DNA from: Pseudomonadota bacterium
GTDB lineage: Bacteria > Pseudomonadota > Gammaproteobacteria > Enterobacterales > Enterobacteriaceae
Assembly (NCBI GenBank): GCA_018261615.1
Contig: JAGTSE010000003.1
Coordinates: 186,001-250,000, forward strand
DNA: 64,000 nucleotides
Direction: 5' to 3'
Part shown: positions 1-12,135 of the stretch, in pieces
Position numbering within the stretch: the stretch's first letter is position 1
Layout: every line of letters starts with the position of its first letter
The notes under the pieces: generated by a model
Told to the model about the DNA's origin: nothing
Database searches by the model: none
The model's input: the letters and a program-made list of their open reading frames with translations, nothing else
Program-made: the position numbers and the translations under genes

Positions 1-2
1 CC

Positions 3-2114
3 TTCGCGCAGATCGCACCGTCGCCGGGCAGTATGGTGCTGCGCGGCATTAACCCGGACGGTGGCGTTGAGTTTGGTATTCGTAGCGACGAAGTGGTGTC
101 AAAAGCGGTACTTAACCTTGAGTACACACCATCGCCGTCACTGTTGCCGGTACAATCCCAGTTAAAGGTTTATCTGAATGATGAGTTGATGGGTGTCTTG
201 CCGGTCACCAAAGAGCAGCTCGGTAAGAAGACATTGGCGCAGGTGCCGATCAACCCTCTGTTTATTACCGATTTCAACCGCGTACGGCTGGAGTTTGTCG
301 GCCACTATCGCGATGTGTGTGAAAACCCGGCCAGCAGCACGCTGTGGCTGGATATTGGTCGTAGCAGTTCGCTTGATATGACCTACCAAAGTCTGCTGTT
401 GAAAAACGATCTTTCCCACTTCCCTGTGCCGTTTTTCGACCCGCGTGATAATCGGGCTTTAACCCTGCCGATGGTCTTTGCTGATGTGCCGGACATCGCG
501 CAACAGCAGGCTGCAGCGATCATCGCTTCCTGGTTCGGTTCCCGTGCCGGCTGGCGCGGCCAGACTTTTCCGGTCTCTTATAACAGCCTGCCGGATCGTA
601 ATGCCATTGTGTTCGCCACTAACAATAAACGCCCGGATTTCCTGCGTGATGTGCCTGCGGTGAAAGGGCCGACCATCAGCATGATCAACCATCCGGATAA
701 CCCGTATGTGAAGCTGCTGATCGTGATGGGGCGTGACGATAAAGATCTGTTGCAGGCGGCAAAAGGTATCGCTCAGGGGAACGTACTGTTCCGTGGTGAT
801 AGCGTCACGGTGGATGAAGTTAAACCGCTGCTGGCTCGCCAGCCGTATGACGCGCCGAACTGGGTACGTACTGACCGTCCGGTGACCTTCGGCGAGTTGA
901 AAACCTATGAGGAACAGTTGCAGTCCACCGGGCTGGAGCCGTCATCCATCAACGTGTCGCTGAATTTACCGCCGGACCTCTATCTGCTGCGCAGCACCGG
1001 TATCGATATGAATCTCAACTATCGTTATACCGCGCCGTTGACCAAAGATAGCTCGCGCATGGATATCAGCCTGAATAACCAGTTCCTGCAATATTTCAAC
1101 CTAACCAGCAACCAGGACACTAACCGTCTGTTGCTGCATCTGCCGGTACTGCAAGGTCTGCTGGATAGCAAAACGGATGTGTCGATTCCGGCGCTGAAAC
1201 TGGGGGCGGTCAACCAGTTGCGCTTCGACTTCCTGTATATGAATCCAATGCTGCTCGGTAACATTGATAACTGCATGACGCTCCAGCAAGTACCGAACCG
1301 CGTGGTGATTGGCGATGACTCAACCATCGATTTCTCAAAGTATTACCACTTTATTGCCATGCCGGATCTGCGCGCCTTTGCTAATGCAGGCTTCCCGTTT
1401 AGCCGGATGGCGGATCTGTCGCAAACCATCATTGTCGCCCCAGCGCAGCCGACGCCAGCACAGGTCGGTACGTTGCTGGATACGCTTGGCACCATCGGCG
1501 CGCAAACCGGCTTCCCGGCCATTAATATGCAACTGACCAGTGATGCCAGCCAGTTGCAGGACAAAGATGCCGACATCATGATCATCGGCTCGATTCCACA
1601 ACCGTTGAAGAATGACGAGAAGATCGACCTGCTGGTGAACGCGACGCAAAGCTGGGTGAAAATGCCGCTGCGCCAGTCGCCATTTATGGCAAGTGAACCG
1701 GATGCCGCTGACCGCAAAGCCGATGTGCAAACGGCAGTCAGCTCCGATGGTCCAATGGCGGCAGTGATTAGCTTCCAGTCGCCGTTCAACGATCAGCGTA
1801 GCGTTGTGGCGCTGCTGGCGGACAGCCCGCGTGGCTACGAACTGCTGAACAATGCCATGAACGACAGCGGTAAACGCGCGGCGATTTTCGGTTCAGTGAC
1901 GGTGATCCGTGAATCCGGCGTTAACGGTCTGCGCGTAGGCGATGTCTATTATATCGGTCACTTGCCGTGGTTTGAGCGTATCTGGTATGCGCTGGCGAAC
2001 CACCCGGTACTGCTGGCCATTCTGGCCGCAGTCTGCGTTGTATTGCTGGCATGGGTACTGTGGCGCTTGCTGCGGATTATCAGCCGCCGCCGCCTTGATT
2101 CGGATCATGAGTAA
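3..2114 (+). CDS. bcsB: Cellulose synthase regulatory subunit BcsB (5' partial)
   Basis: BcsB is the periplasmic, membrane-anchored partner of the cellulose synthase BcsA and helps guide the nascent glucan out of the inner membrane. The reading frame is open from base 3, so the gene enters from the left edge; the first Met in the window (base 33, context PGSMVLRGINP) is internal. About 703 residues are present, and by comparison with E. coli BcsB (about 779 residues) the signal peptide and N-terminal tail are missing. The C-terminal membrane anchor is visible near bases 1995-2075, followed by a basic tail (RRRL). The next gene, bcsZ, starts 6 bases after the stop. Identity is secure from extended similarity to E. 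coli BcsB. Confidence 0.97.
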   Translation, partial: FAQIAPSPGSMVLRGINPDGGVEFGIRSDEVVSKAVLNLEYTPSPSLLPVQSQLKVYLNDELMGVLPVTKEQLGKKTLAQVPINPLFITDFNRVRLEFVGHYRDVCENPASSTLWLDIGRSSSLDMTYQSLLLKNDLSHFPVPFFDPRDNRALTLPMVFADVPDIAQQQAAAIIASWFGSRAGWRGQTFPVSYNSLPDRNAIVFATNNKRPDFLRDVPAVKGPTISMINHPDNPYVKLLIVMGRDDKDLLQAAKGIAQGNVLFRGDSVTVDEVKPLLARQPYDAPNWVRTDRPVTFGELKTYEEQLQSTGLEPSSINVSLNLPPDLYLLRSTGIDMNLNYRYTAPLTKDSSRMDISLNNQFLQYFNLTSNQDTNRLLLHLPVLQGLLDSKTDVSIPALKLGAVNQLRFDFLYMNPMLLGNIDNCMTLQQVPNRVVIGDDSTIDFSKYYHFIAMPDLRAFANAGFPFSRMADLSQTIIVAPAQPTPAQVGTLLDTLGTIGAQTGFPAINMQLTSDASQLQDKDADIMIIGSIPQPLKNDEKIDLLVNATQSWVKMPLRQSPFMASEPDAADRKADVQTAVSSDGPMAAVISFQSPFNDQRSVVALLADSPRGYELLNNAMNDSGKRAAIFGSVTVIRESGVNGLRVGDVYYIGHLPWFERIWYALANHPVLLAILAAVCVVLLAWVLWRLLRIISRRRLDSDHE

Positions 2115-2120
2115 TCAATA

Positions 2121-3227
2121 ATGAAGGCGCTACGTTGGGTTGTGATGATTGCGCTGATGTTGGCGGCGATGAGTACGCGCGCCGCCTGCACCTGGCCTGC
2201 CTGGGAGCATTTTAAACAGGCCTATATCAGCGATGGTGGACGGGTGGTGGATCCGAGCGATGCGCGCAAAATCACCACCTCGGAAGGGCAAAGCTATGCG
2301 CTGTTCTTTGCGCTGGCCGCCAACGATCGCAAGGCATTCGATAGCCTGCTGCAATGGATGCAAAACAACCTGGCGCAAGGTTCGATCAGCGACCATCTTC
2401 CCGCCTGGCTGTGGGGGAAAAAAGACGAAGAGAGCTGGACGGTGCTGGATACCAACTCAGCTTCCGATGCCGATCTCTGGATCGCCTGGTCACTGCTGGA
2501 AGCCGGGCGCTTGTGGAAAAACGATGCTTACACCCGCCAGGGAAAAGCGCTGCTAGACCGCATCGCCAAAGAAGAGGTAGTGAAGGTGTCTGGGCTTGGG
2601 TTAATGCTGCTGCCGGGAAAAGTCGGCTTTGCCGATAACAGCGCATGGCGTTTTAACCCCAGCTATTTGCCGCCGCAACTGGCGAGCTATTTCACCCGTT
2701 TCGGCGCGCCCTGGACAACGCTGCGCGAAACCAATTTGCGGCTGTTGCTGGAGACTGCGCCAAAAGGTTTTTCGCCGGACTGGGTGCGATATCAACAGGG
2801 ACAGGGCTGGCAACTCAAAAGCGAAAAGACGCTGATCGGAAGCTACGATGCGATTCGCGTCTATTTGTGGGCTGGCATGCTGCATGACAGCGACACGCAG
2901 AAAGCGCGGTTGCTGGCGAAGTTTAAACCGATGGCGACTGTCACAAAGAAAAATAACCATGCCCCGGAAAAAGTGGATGTGGCGACCGGCAAGATCCACG
3001 GTAACGGGCCGGTAGGTTTTGCCGCTGCGCTGTTGCCATTTTTACAGGATCGCGATGCTCAGGCCCTGCAGCGGCAGAACGTTGCAGACCATTTTCCCGG
3101 TGACGATGCCTACTACAGCTATGTTCTTACCTTGTTTGGGCAAGGATGGGATGAGCACCGTTTTCGTTTCACCCCTCGTGGTGAGTTACAACCTGACTGG
3201 GGCCACGAATGCGCAAGTTCGCAGTAA
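2121..3227 (+). CDS. bcsZ: Periplasmic endo-1,4-beta-glucanase BcsZ (GH8)
   Basis: This is the glycoside hydrolase family 8 cellulase that trims cellulose in the periplasm during export. The protein has 368 residues, the usual length. A signal peptide covers about residues 1-21 ([21 protein letters not shown]). The catalytic acid is Glu55 in the conserved segment [15 protein letters not shown], and the WLWG and [14 protein letters not shown] segments are typical of the family. It lies in the bcs operon, with bcsB ending just upstream and bcsC beginning inside its last codons (19-base overlap), which implies translational coupling. Nothing looks damaged. Confidence 0.97.
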   Translation: MKALRWVVMIALMLAAMSTRAACTWPAWEHFKQAYISDGGRVVDPSDARKITTSEGQSYALFFALAANDRKAFDSLLQWMQNNLAQGSISDHLPAWLWGKKDEESWTVLDTNSASDADLWIAWSLLEAGRLWKNDAYTRQGKALLDRIAKEEVVKVSGLGLMLLPGKVGFADNSAWRFNPSYLPPQLASYFTRFGAPWTTLRETNLRLLLETAPKGFSPDWVRYQQGQGWQLKSEKTLIGSYDAIRVYLWAGMLHDSDTQKARLLAKFKPMATVTKKNNHAPEKVDVATGKIHGNGPVGFAAALLPFLQDRDAQALQRQNVADHFPGDDAYYSYVLTLFGQGWDEHRFRFTPRGELQPDWGHECASSQ

Positions 3228-6200
3228 GTCTTCTCTGTTTCTCACTTGGCCTCGCGCTGGCACCCGCCGCATGCTCGGCGGATACAGCCGAGCAGCAACA
3301 GTTGATGGAACAGGTGCACCTGGGGGAAGCAACCAGGCGCGAAGATTTAGTCCGTCAGTCGCTCTATCGTCTTGAACTGATCGATCCGAACAACCCGGAC
3401 GTGATTGCCGCCCGTTTCCGCTATTTGCTGCGCCAGGGCGACAATGCCGGAGCACAACAGCAGCTCGACCGGATGAAGCAACTGGCGCCAGAATCCGGGG
3501 CTTACCAGTCCTCACTGCTGGCGATGTCGCTCTCCACTCCGGAGGCGCGCCAGGCGTTGCAGCAGGCGCGTTTGCAGGCCACGACCGGGCATACGCTGGA
3601 AGCGATTGCCGCCTACGATGCGCTGTTTAAAGGTAATGCGCCGGATGGCGATTTGGCGGTCGAGTACTGGGTGCTGGTGTCGAAAGCCCCGGCCCGCCGT
3701 GCGGAAGCCGTGGATCAGCTAAAAAGGCTGAACGCCCGTTATCCCGGCAATGATCAGTTGCAAAACTCACTGGCGCAGTTGCTGTTTGCCGATGGTCATG
3801 ACGCGGAAGGCTATGCTGTGCTGGAGCAGATGGCGAAATCAAGCAGTGGGCGCGATGCTGCCGCCACACTCTGGTATCAGCAACTTCAGAACATGCCAGT
3901 CAGTGATGCCAGCGTGAGAGCGTTACAGCATTTTCTGATGATATTCAGTACGGGTGATGCTGTTGACAGCGCCCGTACGCTGCTTGCTGCGCAGCAAAAA
4001 CAGATAGCCGATCCGGCGTTTCGCGCTCGCGCCACGGGCCTTGCGGCAGTGGACGCTGGTAAAGGTGCACAGGCGGTGGAGGAATTGCAGCAGGCGGTCA
4101 ATGCTAACCATAACGACAGCGAAGCCGTGGGCGCGCTGGGGCAAGCGTATTCCCAGCGAGGCGATCGCGCCCGTGCGGTAACGCAGTTTGAGAAAGCCAT
4201 CGCCATGGATCCGACGAGCGGCAGCCGCAGCAAATGGGACAGTCTGCTGAAAGTGAACCGCTACTGGTTGTTGATCCAGCAGGGCGATGCGGCGCTGAAA
4301 GCCAATAATCCGGCGCAGGCTGAGCGGCTTTACCAGCAAGCACGTAGCATTGATAACACCGACAGCTATGCGGTACTGGGACTCGGCGACGCGGCGATGG
4401 CGCGCAAGGATGATGCGGCGGCTGAGAGTTTCTATCGTCAGGCATTGCGCATGGACAGCGGCAACAGCAATGCGGTGCGTGGCCTGGCGAACATTTATCG
4501 CGCCCAGTCGCCGGAAAAAGCAGAACGTTTTATTCAGTCGCTCTCCGCCAGCCAGCAGCGCAGCATTGACGATATTGAACGTGGCATGACGAACGATCGT
4601 CTGTCGCAGCAGGCCGAAGCTCTGGAGAACCAGGGGCAATGGGCGCAGGCAGCGGAGTTGCAACGTAAACGGCTGGCACTCTCGCCCGGCGACGTCTGGA
4701 TAACTTATCGACTGGCCAGTGATTTAGGTCAGTCAGGAAGGCGTGGCGAGGCCGATTCGCTGATGAGTCAACTGGCCGTGCAAAAGCCGGACGATCCGGA
4801 GCAGGTCTTTGCCTTTGGGCTTTATCTGTCGGGCAACAATCAGGAAATGGCGGCACTGAATCATCTCAACTGGCTGTCGAAAGCAAAATGGAACAGCAAT
4901 ATTCAGGAACTGGCCGACCGGCTGCAAGCCAACCTGTTACTGGATAAAGCGAACAGGCTACGGGATAGCGGCGACGAAGCACAGGCTATTGCCTTCTTAA
5001 ACCAGCAGCCCGCTTCCACGCGTATTGATTCAACGCTGGCTGACTGGGCGCAGCAGCGCGGTGACTTCAGTGCGGCCCGGCAATATTATCAGCGCGTACT
5101 TGACCGTGAACCAGCCAATGAGGATGCATTACTCGGCCTTGCGGAAGTGTATACCGCAGAAGGCAATAAGATGGCGGTGCGCCAGCAATTGGCGAAACTG
5201 GCTGCGCCGACAGCGACACCGCCGCGTTCCATCAATATTCAACGGCGTATTGCGCTGGTGCAGGCGTCGCTCGGCGATAGCGCCAGCGCGCAGCAGGCTT
5301 TCAGTGCGCTTGTACCACAGGCTAAATCCCGGCCAGCATCCATGGAGAATGCGCTGGTACTCCGCGATGCTGCCCGTTTCGAGGCGCAAAATGGCGAACC
5401 GCAGCAAGCGCTGGAAACATGGAAAGATGCGATGGTCGCTTCCGGTATTGCCACTACGCGCCCGGCGGATAACGACAGCTTTACCCAACTGACGCGCAAC
5501 GATGAAAAAGATGACTGGCTGAAGCGCGGCGTGCGCAGCGATGCGGCGGATCTTTACCGCCAGCAAGATGTTAACGCCACCCTGCAACATGATTATTGGG
5601 GTTCCAGCGGTACGGGCGGTTATTCTGATCTGAAAGCCCATACCACCATGTTGCAGGTTGATGCGCCGCTATCGGACGGGCGCATGTTCTTTCGTACCGA
5701 CGTCGTCAATATGGATGCCGGGAATTTTGCTACCACCAACGGCACTTACGATCCGACGTGGGGGACATGTTCCGCCACGCCGTGTAGCGGCAGCACCAGC
5801 CAGACCGCGAACGGCGCGAGTGTTGCCGTCGGCTGGCAAAACCGTACCTGGGCGGCGGATATCGGTACCACGCCGATGGGATTTGATGTTGTCGATGTGG
5901 TTGGCGGCGTGAGTTACAGTAGCGATCTCGGCCCCATTGGATATACCGTTAACGCGCATCGGCGTCCGATCTCCAGCTCACTTCTGGCCTTTGCCGGGCA
6001 GAAAGACCCGAATACCGGCACTACCTGGGGTGGTGTGCGTGCGACTGGTGGTGGGGTCAGCATCAGTTACGATAAAGGTGAAGCTAACGGCGTCTGGTCG
6101 AGCCTGAACGCAGAAACTCTCACCGGTAAAAACGTCGAAGATAACTGGCGCATCCGCTGGATGACCGGTTACTACTACAAGCTTTTCAACAAAAACAACG

Positions 6201-6706
6201 AGCGGTTGACCGTTGGCGTCAACAATATGTTGTGGCACTACGATAAAGATCTGAGCGGTTATTCGCTCGGCCAGGGTGGTTACTACAGTCCGCAGCAATA
6301 TATCTCTTTTGCTTTGCCGGTCAACTGGCGCACACGCACGGAAAACTGGTCGTGGGAACTAGGTGGTTCGGTTTCGTGGTCGCACTCGAAGACGGATTCG
6401 ATTCTACGCTATCCGTTGCAGAACCTGATCCCGGATAACCAGTTTTTCCCGGACGGTACGGCAATGTACGCGGACAAAGATAATTTAGGCGCGGGCAGCA
6501 GTTCGAACGGTTTCGGTTATACCGCAAGGTTGCTGGTGGAACGGCGTATCACATCGCACTGGTCGATTGGTGCTGGCATCGATATTCAGCAGGCGAAGGA
6601 TTACACTCCGAGCCACGGCATTCTGTTCGTGCGGTATTCAATGGCGGGCTGGCAGGGCGAGATGGATATGCCTTTGCAGCCATTGACACCGTACGCTGAC
6701 TGGTAA
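3209..6706 (+). CDS. bcsC: Cellulose secretion outer-membrane protein BcsC
   Basis: BcsC carries cellulose across the periplasm and outer membrane. The 1165-residue protein has a signal peptide (about residues 1-23, ending in ACSA), a long TPR superhelix (about residues 25-780, with many A..LYQQA and A..YYQRVL repeats), and a C-terminal beta-barrel domain (about 800-1165) rich in aromatic alternating strands and ending in ...PYADW. Length matches the family. The start codon overlaps the end of bcsZ. No frameshift is seen. It is the last bcs gene here; pdeK follows after 223 bases and probably has its own promoter. Confidence 0.97.
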   Translation: MRKFAVSLLCFSLGLALAPAACSADTAEQQQLMEQVHLGEATRREDLVRQSLYRLELIDPNNPDVIAARFRYLLRQGDNAGAQQQLDRMKQLAPESGAYQSSLLAMSLSTPEARQALQQARLQATTGHTLEAIAAYDALFKGNAPDGDLAVEYWVLVSKAPARRAEAVDQLKRLNARYPGNDQLQNSLAQLLFADGHDAEGYAVLEQMAKSSSGRDAAATLWYQQLQNMPVSDASVRALQHFLMIFSTGDAVDSARTLLAAQQKQIADPAFRARATGLAAVDAGKGAQAVEELQQAVNANHNDSEAVGALGQAYSQRGDRARAVTQFEKAIAMDPTSGSRSKWDSLLKVNRYWLLIQQGDAALKANNPAQAERLYQQARSIDNTDSYAVLGLGDAAMARKDDAAAESFYRQALRMDSGNSNAVRGLANIYRAQSPEKAERFIQSLSASQQRSIDDIERGMTNDRLSQQAEALENQGQWAQAAELQRKRLALSPGDVWITYRLASDLGQSGRRGEADSLMSQLAVQKPDDPEQVFAFGLYLSGNNQEMAALNHLNWLSKAKWNSNIQELADRLQANLLLDKANRLRDSGDEAQAIAFLNQQPASTRIDSTLADWAQQRGDFSAARQYYQRVLDREPANEDALLGLAEVYTAEGNKMAVRQQLAKLAAPTATPPRSINIQRRIALVQASLGDSASAQQAFSALVPQAKSRPASMENALVLRDAARFEAQNGEPQQALETWKDAMVASGIATTRPADNDSFTQLTRNDEKDDWLKRGVRSDAADLYRQQDVNATLQHDYWGSSGTGGYSDLKAHTTMLQVDAPLSDGRMFFRTDVVNMDAGNFATTNGTYDPTWGTCSATPCSGSTSQTANGASVAVGWQNRTWAADIGTTPMGFDVVDVVGGVSYSSDLGPIGYTVNAHRRPISSSLLAFAGQKDPNTGTTWGGVRATGGGVSISYDKGEANGVWSSLNAETLTGKNVEDNWRIRWMTGYYYKLFNKNNERLTVGVNNMLWHYDKDLSGYSLGQGGYYSPQQYISFALPVNWRTRTENWSWELGGSVSWSHSKTDSILRYPLQNLIPDNQFFPDGTAMYADKDNLGAGSSSNGFGYTARLLVERRITSHWSIGAGIDIQQAKDYTPSHGILFVRYSMAGWQGEMDMPLQPLTPYADW

Positions 6707-6929
6707 TAAAGGAACATTCCTGGCGGGATACGCGGTAAAGACAGGTTGTCGATACTGCGGTTAACCGCCAGATATTCAAACTGTTATCTTCCTTTTCTGC
6801 CGTTGTTCCGCCCGCGAAAACGATCTATCAGCCCGTTTATCTAACAGCATTGCGATCGAGTATACTCTGGAGTCAGAGTTTACTGTGTTAGCTCTGAACT
6901 CATGGCTTTGTGTCTCTGGAGAAGTAATT

Positions 6930-8936
6930 TTGCGTGTTAGCCGTTCTTTAACCATTAAACAGATGGCCATGGTTGCCTGTGTTTCCATGGTGTTTGTTTT
7001 TATTTTCTGCGTTATTTTGCTGTTTCACTTCTTACAGCAAAATCGCTATAACACGGCCACTCAACTGGAAAGTATTGCCCGCTCTGTGCGCGAACCGCTC
7101 TCGGCGGCCATTTTGAAAGCCGATATCCCCGAAGCGGAAACCATCCTGAAACAGATCAAACCGGCGGGCGTGGTCAGCCGGGCGGATGTGGTATTACCGA
7201 ATCAATTCCAGGCGCTGCGCGTACGCTTTATCACGGAACATCCGGTGCCAGTCACCATTACCCGCTTTTTCGAATTACCGATCCAGATTACGCTGCCGAT
7301 TTACTCGCTTGAGCGTCCGGCGAACCCACATCCGCTGGCGTATCTGGTGGTGCAGGCGGATTCCTGGCGCACCTACAAATTTATCCTCAGCACGCTCTCT
7401 TTGTTAGTAACGACTTACTTACTTTTGTCGCTGATGATTACCGTGGCGATCACCTGGTGCATAAACCGTTTGATAGTCCATCCGCTGCGCAAACTCTCTG
7501 CCGAACTGGACGCACTGTCCGCACATGAAAGCATTGGCCATCAGTTGACACTGCCTGGCCACCATTCTGATGATGAAATCGGCGTGCTGGTGCGCAACTA
7601 CAACCGCAACCAGCAGATGCTGCTGCGCCAGATTGAAGAGATGAATACCCAGTCTACTCGCTTCCCGGTTTCGGATTTGCCCAATAAGGCATTCCTGATG
7701 GCGATGCTGGAGCAAACTGTGGCCCGGCAAAAGCCGATGGCGCTGATGATTATCTCCTGCGAAACGCTGCGCGAGACCGCTGGTGTGTTGCAGGAATCCC
7801 AGCGTGAAGTGCTGCTGGTCACGCTGGTTGAGAAGCTGAAATCGGTGCTTTCTCCGAGCATGGTGCTGGCGCAGGTCAGCGGTTACGACTTTGCCATTAT
7901 TGCCAACGATGTGCAGGAACCATGGTATGCGATGACGCTAGGTAAGCAAGCACTTACTGTCATTAATGAACTTGTTCCGCTGAACGGTATTCAATTGCGG
8001 CCCAACGCCAATATTGGCATGGCAATGAGTTATGGCGATCTGAGCGCCGGGCAGATTTACCATCGCGGCATTTCAGCGTTGGCCAGCGCGCAACGTAAAG
8101 GGAAAAACCAGATCCAGTTCTTCGACCCGGAGCAGATGGAGCTGGCGCAGCAACGGTTAACGCAGGAGCGCGCTATTCTCACCGCCCTCGAGCAGGGGGA
8201 ATTTGCGCTCTGGCTTCAGCCGCAGGTGGCAATCGACAGCGGTGAACTGGTCAGCGCGAAAGCGTTACTGCGGGTTCGCCAGCCTGATGGGAGCTGGGAT
8301 TTACCGTCGGAGGTCATTGAACGCATTGAATCCTGTGGCCTGATGGCGACCATCGGTTACTGGGTGCTGGAAGAGTCCTGCCGTCTGTTAGGCGCCTGGC
8401 AATCGCGTGGCATTATGTTACCGCTGTCGGTCAATTTCCCGGCATTGCAGTTGCTGCGTAACAATAGCGTGCCGGACATACTGGCGCTGCTGAACCGCTA
8501 CCGAATCGCTCCGCAGACGATGATGCTGGAAGTGACAGAAAGCCGCTATCTTGATGACCCGAAAGTCGCCGTGGAGATCCTGCGCCCGCTGCGTAATGCC
8601 GGGGTGCGCATTGCGCTGGATGATTTCGGCATGGGCTATGCCGGTCTGCGCCAGCTTCATCATATGAAATCGCTGCCAGTGGATGTGCTGAAGATCGATA
8701 AAATTTTTGTTGAAGGTTTGCCGGAAGATGACAGCATGGTGTCGGCCATCATTCATCTGGCGCGTAGCCTGGAGCTGTGCATTATCGCCGAAGGCGTAGA
8801 AACGCAGGCGCAGCGGGAGTGGCTGGCGGCGGCTGGTGTGGAAGTGTCGCAGGGATTCTTATTTGATCGTGCAATGTCAGCGGATCAGTTTGAACATCGC
8901 TACCTTGCCGATTCAGAAAGGGCTGAAAAAATCTAA
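6930..8936 (+). CDS. pdeK: Membrane HAMP-GGDEF-EAL protein PdeK (YhjK), EAL Glu replaced by Lys
   Basis: Orthologue of E. coli PdeK/YhjK, next to bcsC as in E. coli. I place the start at a TTG (6930), because the protein from there ([14 protein letters not shown]) aligns with the known E. coli start [10 protein letters not shown] and a GGAG lies upstream; an ATG at 6885 would add 15 unrelated residues. The 668-residue protein has two membrane helices (about 11-33 and 152-175) around a periplasmic sensor region, a HAMP segment, a degenerate GGDEF domain (SGYDF in place of GGDEF) and a C-terminal EAL domain. In the EAL signature Glu is replaced by Lys444 (SAKALLR, codon AAA at 8259), whereas [22 protein letters not shown] and AEGVET are kept. 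In EAL enzymes that Glu binds a catalytic metal, so phosphodiesterase activity is doubtful and a c-di-GMP sensing role is plausible. Confidence 0.93.
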   Translation: MRVSRSLTIKQMAMVACVSMVFVFIFCVILLFHFLQQNRYNTATQLESIARSVREPLSAAILKADIPEAETILKQIKPAGVVSRADVVLPNQFQALRVRFITEHPVPVTITRFFELPIQITLPIYSLERPANPHPLAYLVVQADSWRTYKFILSTLSLLVTTYLLLSLMITVAITWCINRLIVHPLRKLSAELDALSAHESIGHQLTLPGHHSDDEIGVLVRNYNRNQQMLLRQIEEMNTQSTRFPVSDLPNKAFLMAMLEQTVARQKPMALMIISCETLRETAGVLQESQREVLLVTLVEKLKSVLSPSMVLAQVSGYDFAIIANDVQEPWYAMTLGKQALTVINELVPLNGIQLRPNANIGMAMSYGDLSAGQIYHRGISALASAQRKGKNQIQFFDPEQMELAQQRLTQERAILTALEQGEFALWLQPQVAIDSGELVSAKALLRVRQPDGSWDLPSEVIERIESCGLMATIGYWVLEESCRLLGAWQSRGIMLPLSVNFPALQLLRNNSVPDILALLNRYRIAPQTMMLEVTESRYLDDPKVAVEILRPLRNAGVRIALDDFGMGYAGLRQLHHMKSLPVDVLKIDKIFVEGLPEDDSMVSAIIHLARSLELCIIAEGVETQAQREWLAAAGVEVSQGFLFDRAMSADQFEHRYLADSERAEKI

Positions 8937-9034
8937 ATTGTTACGAGGTTGTGCGAGTCAGTTCAAACTTTTAACATTGTTGTTTCTGATTTGATGCAAG
9001 TTCATTTCTGTCATGTTTGTCGGGTGTTATTTTT

Positions 9035-9075
9035 AAACCGCAGGATTAATGAAAGCCCTATAAAGCCTGCGGTTT
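9035..9075 (+). terminator. Hairpin with T-run between pdeK and dctA
   Basis: A perfect 10-bp inverted repeat (AAACCGCAGG / CCTGCGGTTT) with a 21-base loop is followed by TAATTT. It lies 98 bases after the pdeK stop and ends 18 bases before the dctA ATG. It could terminate pdeK transcription. Because it is so close to the dctA ribosome site, it could also act as a leader hairpin for dctA, if the dctA promoter lies further upstream. The loop contains TATAAAG, so a dctA promoter inside the hairpin is a third option. Confidence 0.6.
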
Positions 9076-9078
9076 TAA

Positions 9079-10380
<1,302 letters not shown>

Positions 10381-10392
10381 TTTCGGTACTTA

Positions 10393-10421
10393 AGCCAGCA
10401 GCCCTTGTCGGACTGCTGGCT
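10393..10421 (+). terminator. Inverted repeat after dctA
   Basis: A 9-bp perfect stem (AGCCAGCAG / CTGCTGGCT) with an 11-base loop lies 12 bases after the dctA stop. There is no clear T-run (CCTGCGC follows), so intrinsic termination would be weak. The hairpin may instead protect the dctA mRNA 3' end. Confidence 0.5.
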
Positions 10422-10597
10422 CCTGCGCATAATTACCCCCTGTCTTCGTTACCATTCATGATGAGTTTTCGGGAAAATTCGCTTCGTGTTGTGACGTTTT
10501 GCGTTTCCTGCGGTCTAAAAGCGAAGTGTTTTTATCTCTCTTTAGCCTCCTTTTGGCGGGCATACTTTTTAACCAGGAATGTTGATTAGGGGTTCAC

Positions 10598-12091
10598 ATG
10601 CAGGGCACAAAAATTCGACTGTTAACGGGCGGTTTGCTGATGCTGGCAGCCGTCGGTTATGTGCAGGCAGATGCGCTCCAGCCCGACCCGGCCTGGCAAC
10701 AAGGGATACTGGCGAACGGTTTTCAGTGGCAGGTATTGGCCACGCCGCAGCGTCCCAGCGATCGCATTGAAATTCGCCTGTCTATTGATACCGGTTCACT
10801 CGCCGAAGGTACGCAACAGCGCGGCTATACCCATTTTATTCCCCGCGTTGCACTGACCCACAGCGGTCATCTTGAACCGGCGCAGGTTCGTTCGCTGTGG
10901 CAACAAGGGATCGACCCTAAACGCCCGCAGCCGCCAGCGCTGGTCTCCTATGAATACACGCAGTACAACCTGAGCCTGCCGAATAACCGAACGGATCTGC
11001 TGAAAGAAGCGCTGGTCTATCTGGCGGATGCGGCGGGCAAACTCACCATTACGCCTGCCACCATCAATCACGCGCTCACCAGTAACGATATGGTGGCAAC
11101 CTGGCCTGCGGATACCAAAGATAGCTGGTGGCGCTACCGCCTGAAGGGTTCGTCTCTACTGGGACATGATCCGGCGGAAACGCTGCAAGCGCCAATTGAT
11201 GCGGCGCAGCTGAAAGCGTACTACGAAAAATGGTACACGCCGGACGTCATGACGTTGGTAGTGGTAGGCAATGTGGATAGCCGCGCGGTGGCCGAGCAAA
11301 TTAGCAAAACCTTCGGCGAGCTGAAAGGTAAACGCCAGACGCCCGCGCCGATGGCCACGCTTTCTCCACTGCCGCACCAGGCGGTCAGCCTGATGAGTGA
11401 GGCGGTCACCCAGGATCGATTGTCGATTATGTGGGATTCCGCATGGCAGCCGATCCGCGAATCCGCAGCGCTGGAACGCTACTGGCGTGCGGATTTGGCG
11501 CGCGAAGCGCTGTTCTGGCATATTCAGCAGAACCTGACGAAAAATAACGCCAAAGATATCGGCCTGGGCTTTGATTGCCGTGTGCTGTTCCAGCGCGCGC
11601 AGTGCGCCATCAATATTGATACGCCAAACGACAAGCTCAACACCAATGTCGGCGTGATCGCGCGTGAACTGGCGAAAGTTCGTGAAAAAGGTCTGCCGGA
11701 AGAGGAGTTTAAGGCGCTGATTGCGCAGAAAAACCTTGAACTGCAAAAGCTCTTTGCGACCTATGCCCGCGCCAATACCGATATTTTGATCGGCCAGCGG
11801 CTGCGCTCGTGGCAGAACCAGGTGGTGGATATTGCGCCGGAGCAGTATCAAAAGCTGCGCCAGAGATTCTTAAATGGCCTTACGCCGGAGATGCTGAATC
11901 AGGATCTGCATCAGCAGTTGTCGCAGGATATGGCGTTGATTCTGATGCAGCCGAAAGGCGAGCCGGAATACAACATGAAAGTGTTGCAGGCAACGTGGGA
12001 TGAGGTGATGCGTCCGGCGGGTTCCGCAGCAGCGCCCGCAGCGGCTGACGACGGGCATACCGATGTGTCGGATATCCCGCCGCAGCAGTAA
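10598..12091 (+). CDS. yhjJ: Periplasmic M16-family peptidase homologue YhjJ, non-catalytic
   Basis: Orthologue of E. coli YhjJ, an insulinase (M16) family protein of unknown role. The 497-residue protein has a signal peptide (about 1-24, ending in YVQA) followed by two M16-type domains. The zinc motif HxxEH of active M16 enzymes is not present: the aligned segment reads YTHFIPRVAL. The protein is therefore probably not a protease, as is also true of the E. coli protein. The conserved KAYYEKWYTPDVMTLVVVGNVD segment (about 206-227) is the usual M16 core. It is convergent with kdgK across a shared terminator. Confidence 0.93.
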   Translation: MQGTKIRLLTGGLLMLAAVGYVQADALQPDPAWQQGILANGFQWQVLATPQRPSDRIEIRLSIDTGSLAEGTQQRGYTHFIPRVALTHSGHLEPAQVRSLWQQGIDPKRPQPPALVSYEYTQYNLSLPNNRTDLLKEALVYLADAAGKLTITPATINHALTSNDMVATWPADTKDSWWRYRLKGSSLLGHDPAETLQAPIDAAQLKAYYEKWYTPDVMTLVVVGNVDSRAVAEQISKTFGELKGKRQTPAPMATLSPLPHQAVSLMSEAVTQDRLSIMWDSAWQPIRESAALERYWRADLAREALFWHIQQNLTKNNAKDIGLGFDCRVLFQRAQCAINIDTPNDKLNTNVGVIARELAKVREKGLPEEEFKALIAQKNLELQKLFATYARANTDILIGQRLRSWQNQVVDIAPEQYQKLRQRFLNGLTPEMLNQDLHQQLSQDMALILMQPKGEPEYNMKVLQATWDEVMRPAGSAAAPAAADDGHTDVSDIPPQQ

Positions 12092-12095
12092 TGTT

Positions 12096-12129
12096 TGCCC
12101 TCTCTCTTCCGCAAGGTTGAGAGGGGGCA
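12096..12129. terminator. Bidirectional terminator between yhjJ and kdgK
   Basis: An 11-base near-perfect inverted repeat (TGCCCTCTCTC / GAGAGGGGGCA, one mismatch) with a 12-base loop lies between the convergent stop codons of yhjJ and kdgK and can serve both. Confidence 0.65.
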
Positions 12130-12135
12130 GAAGCT

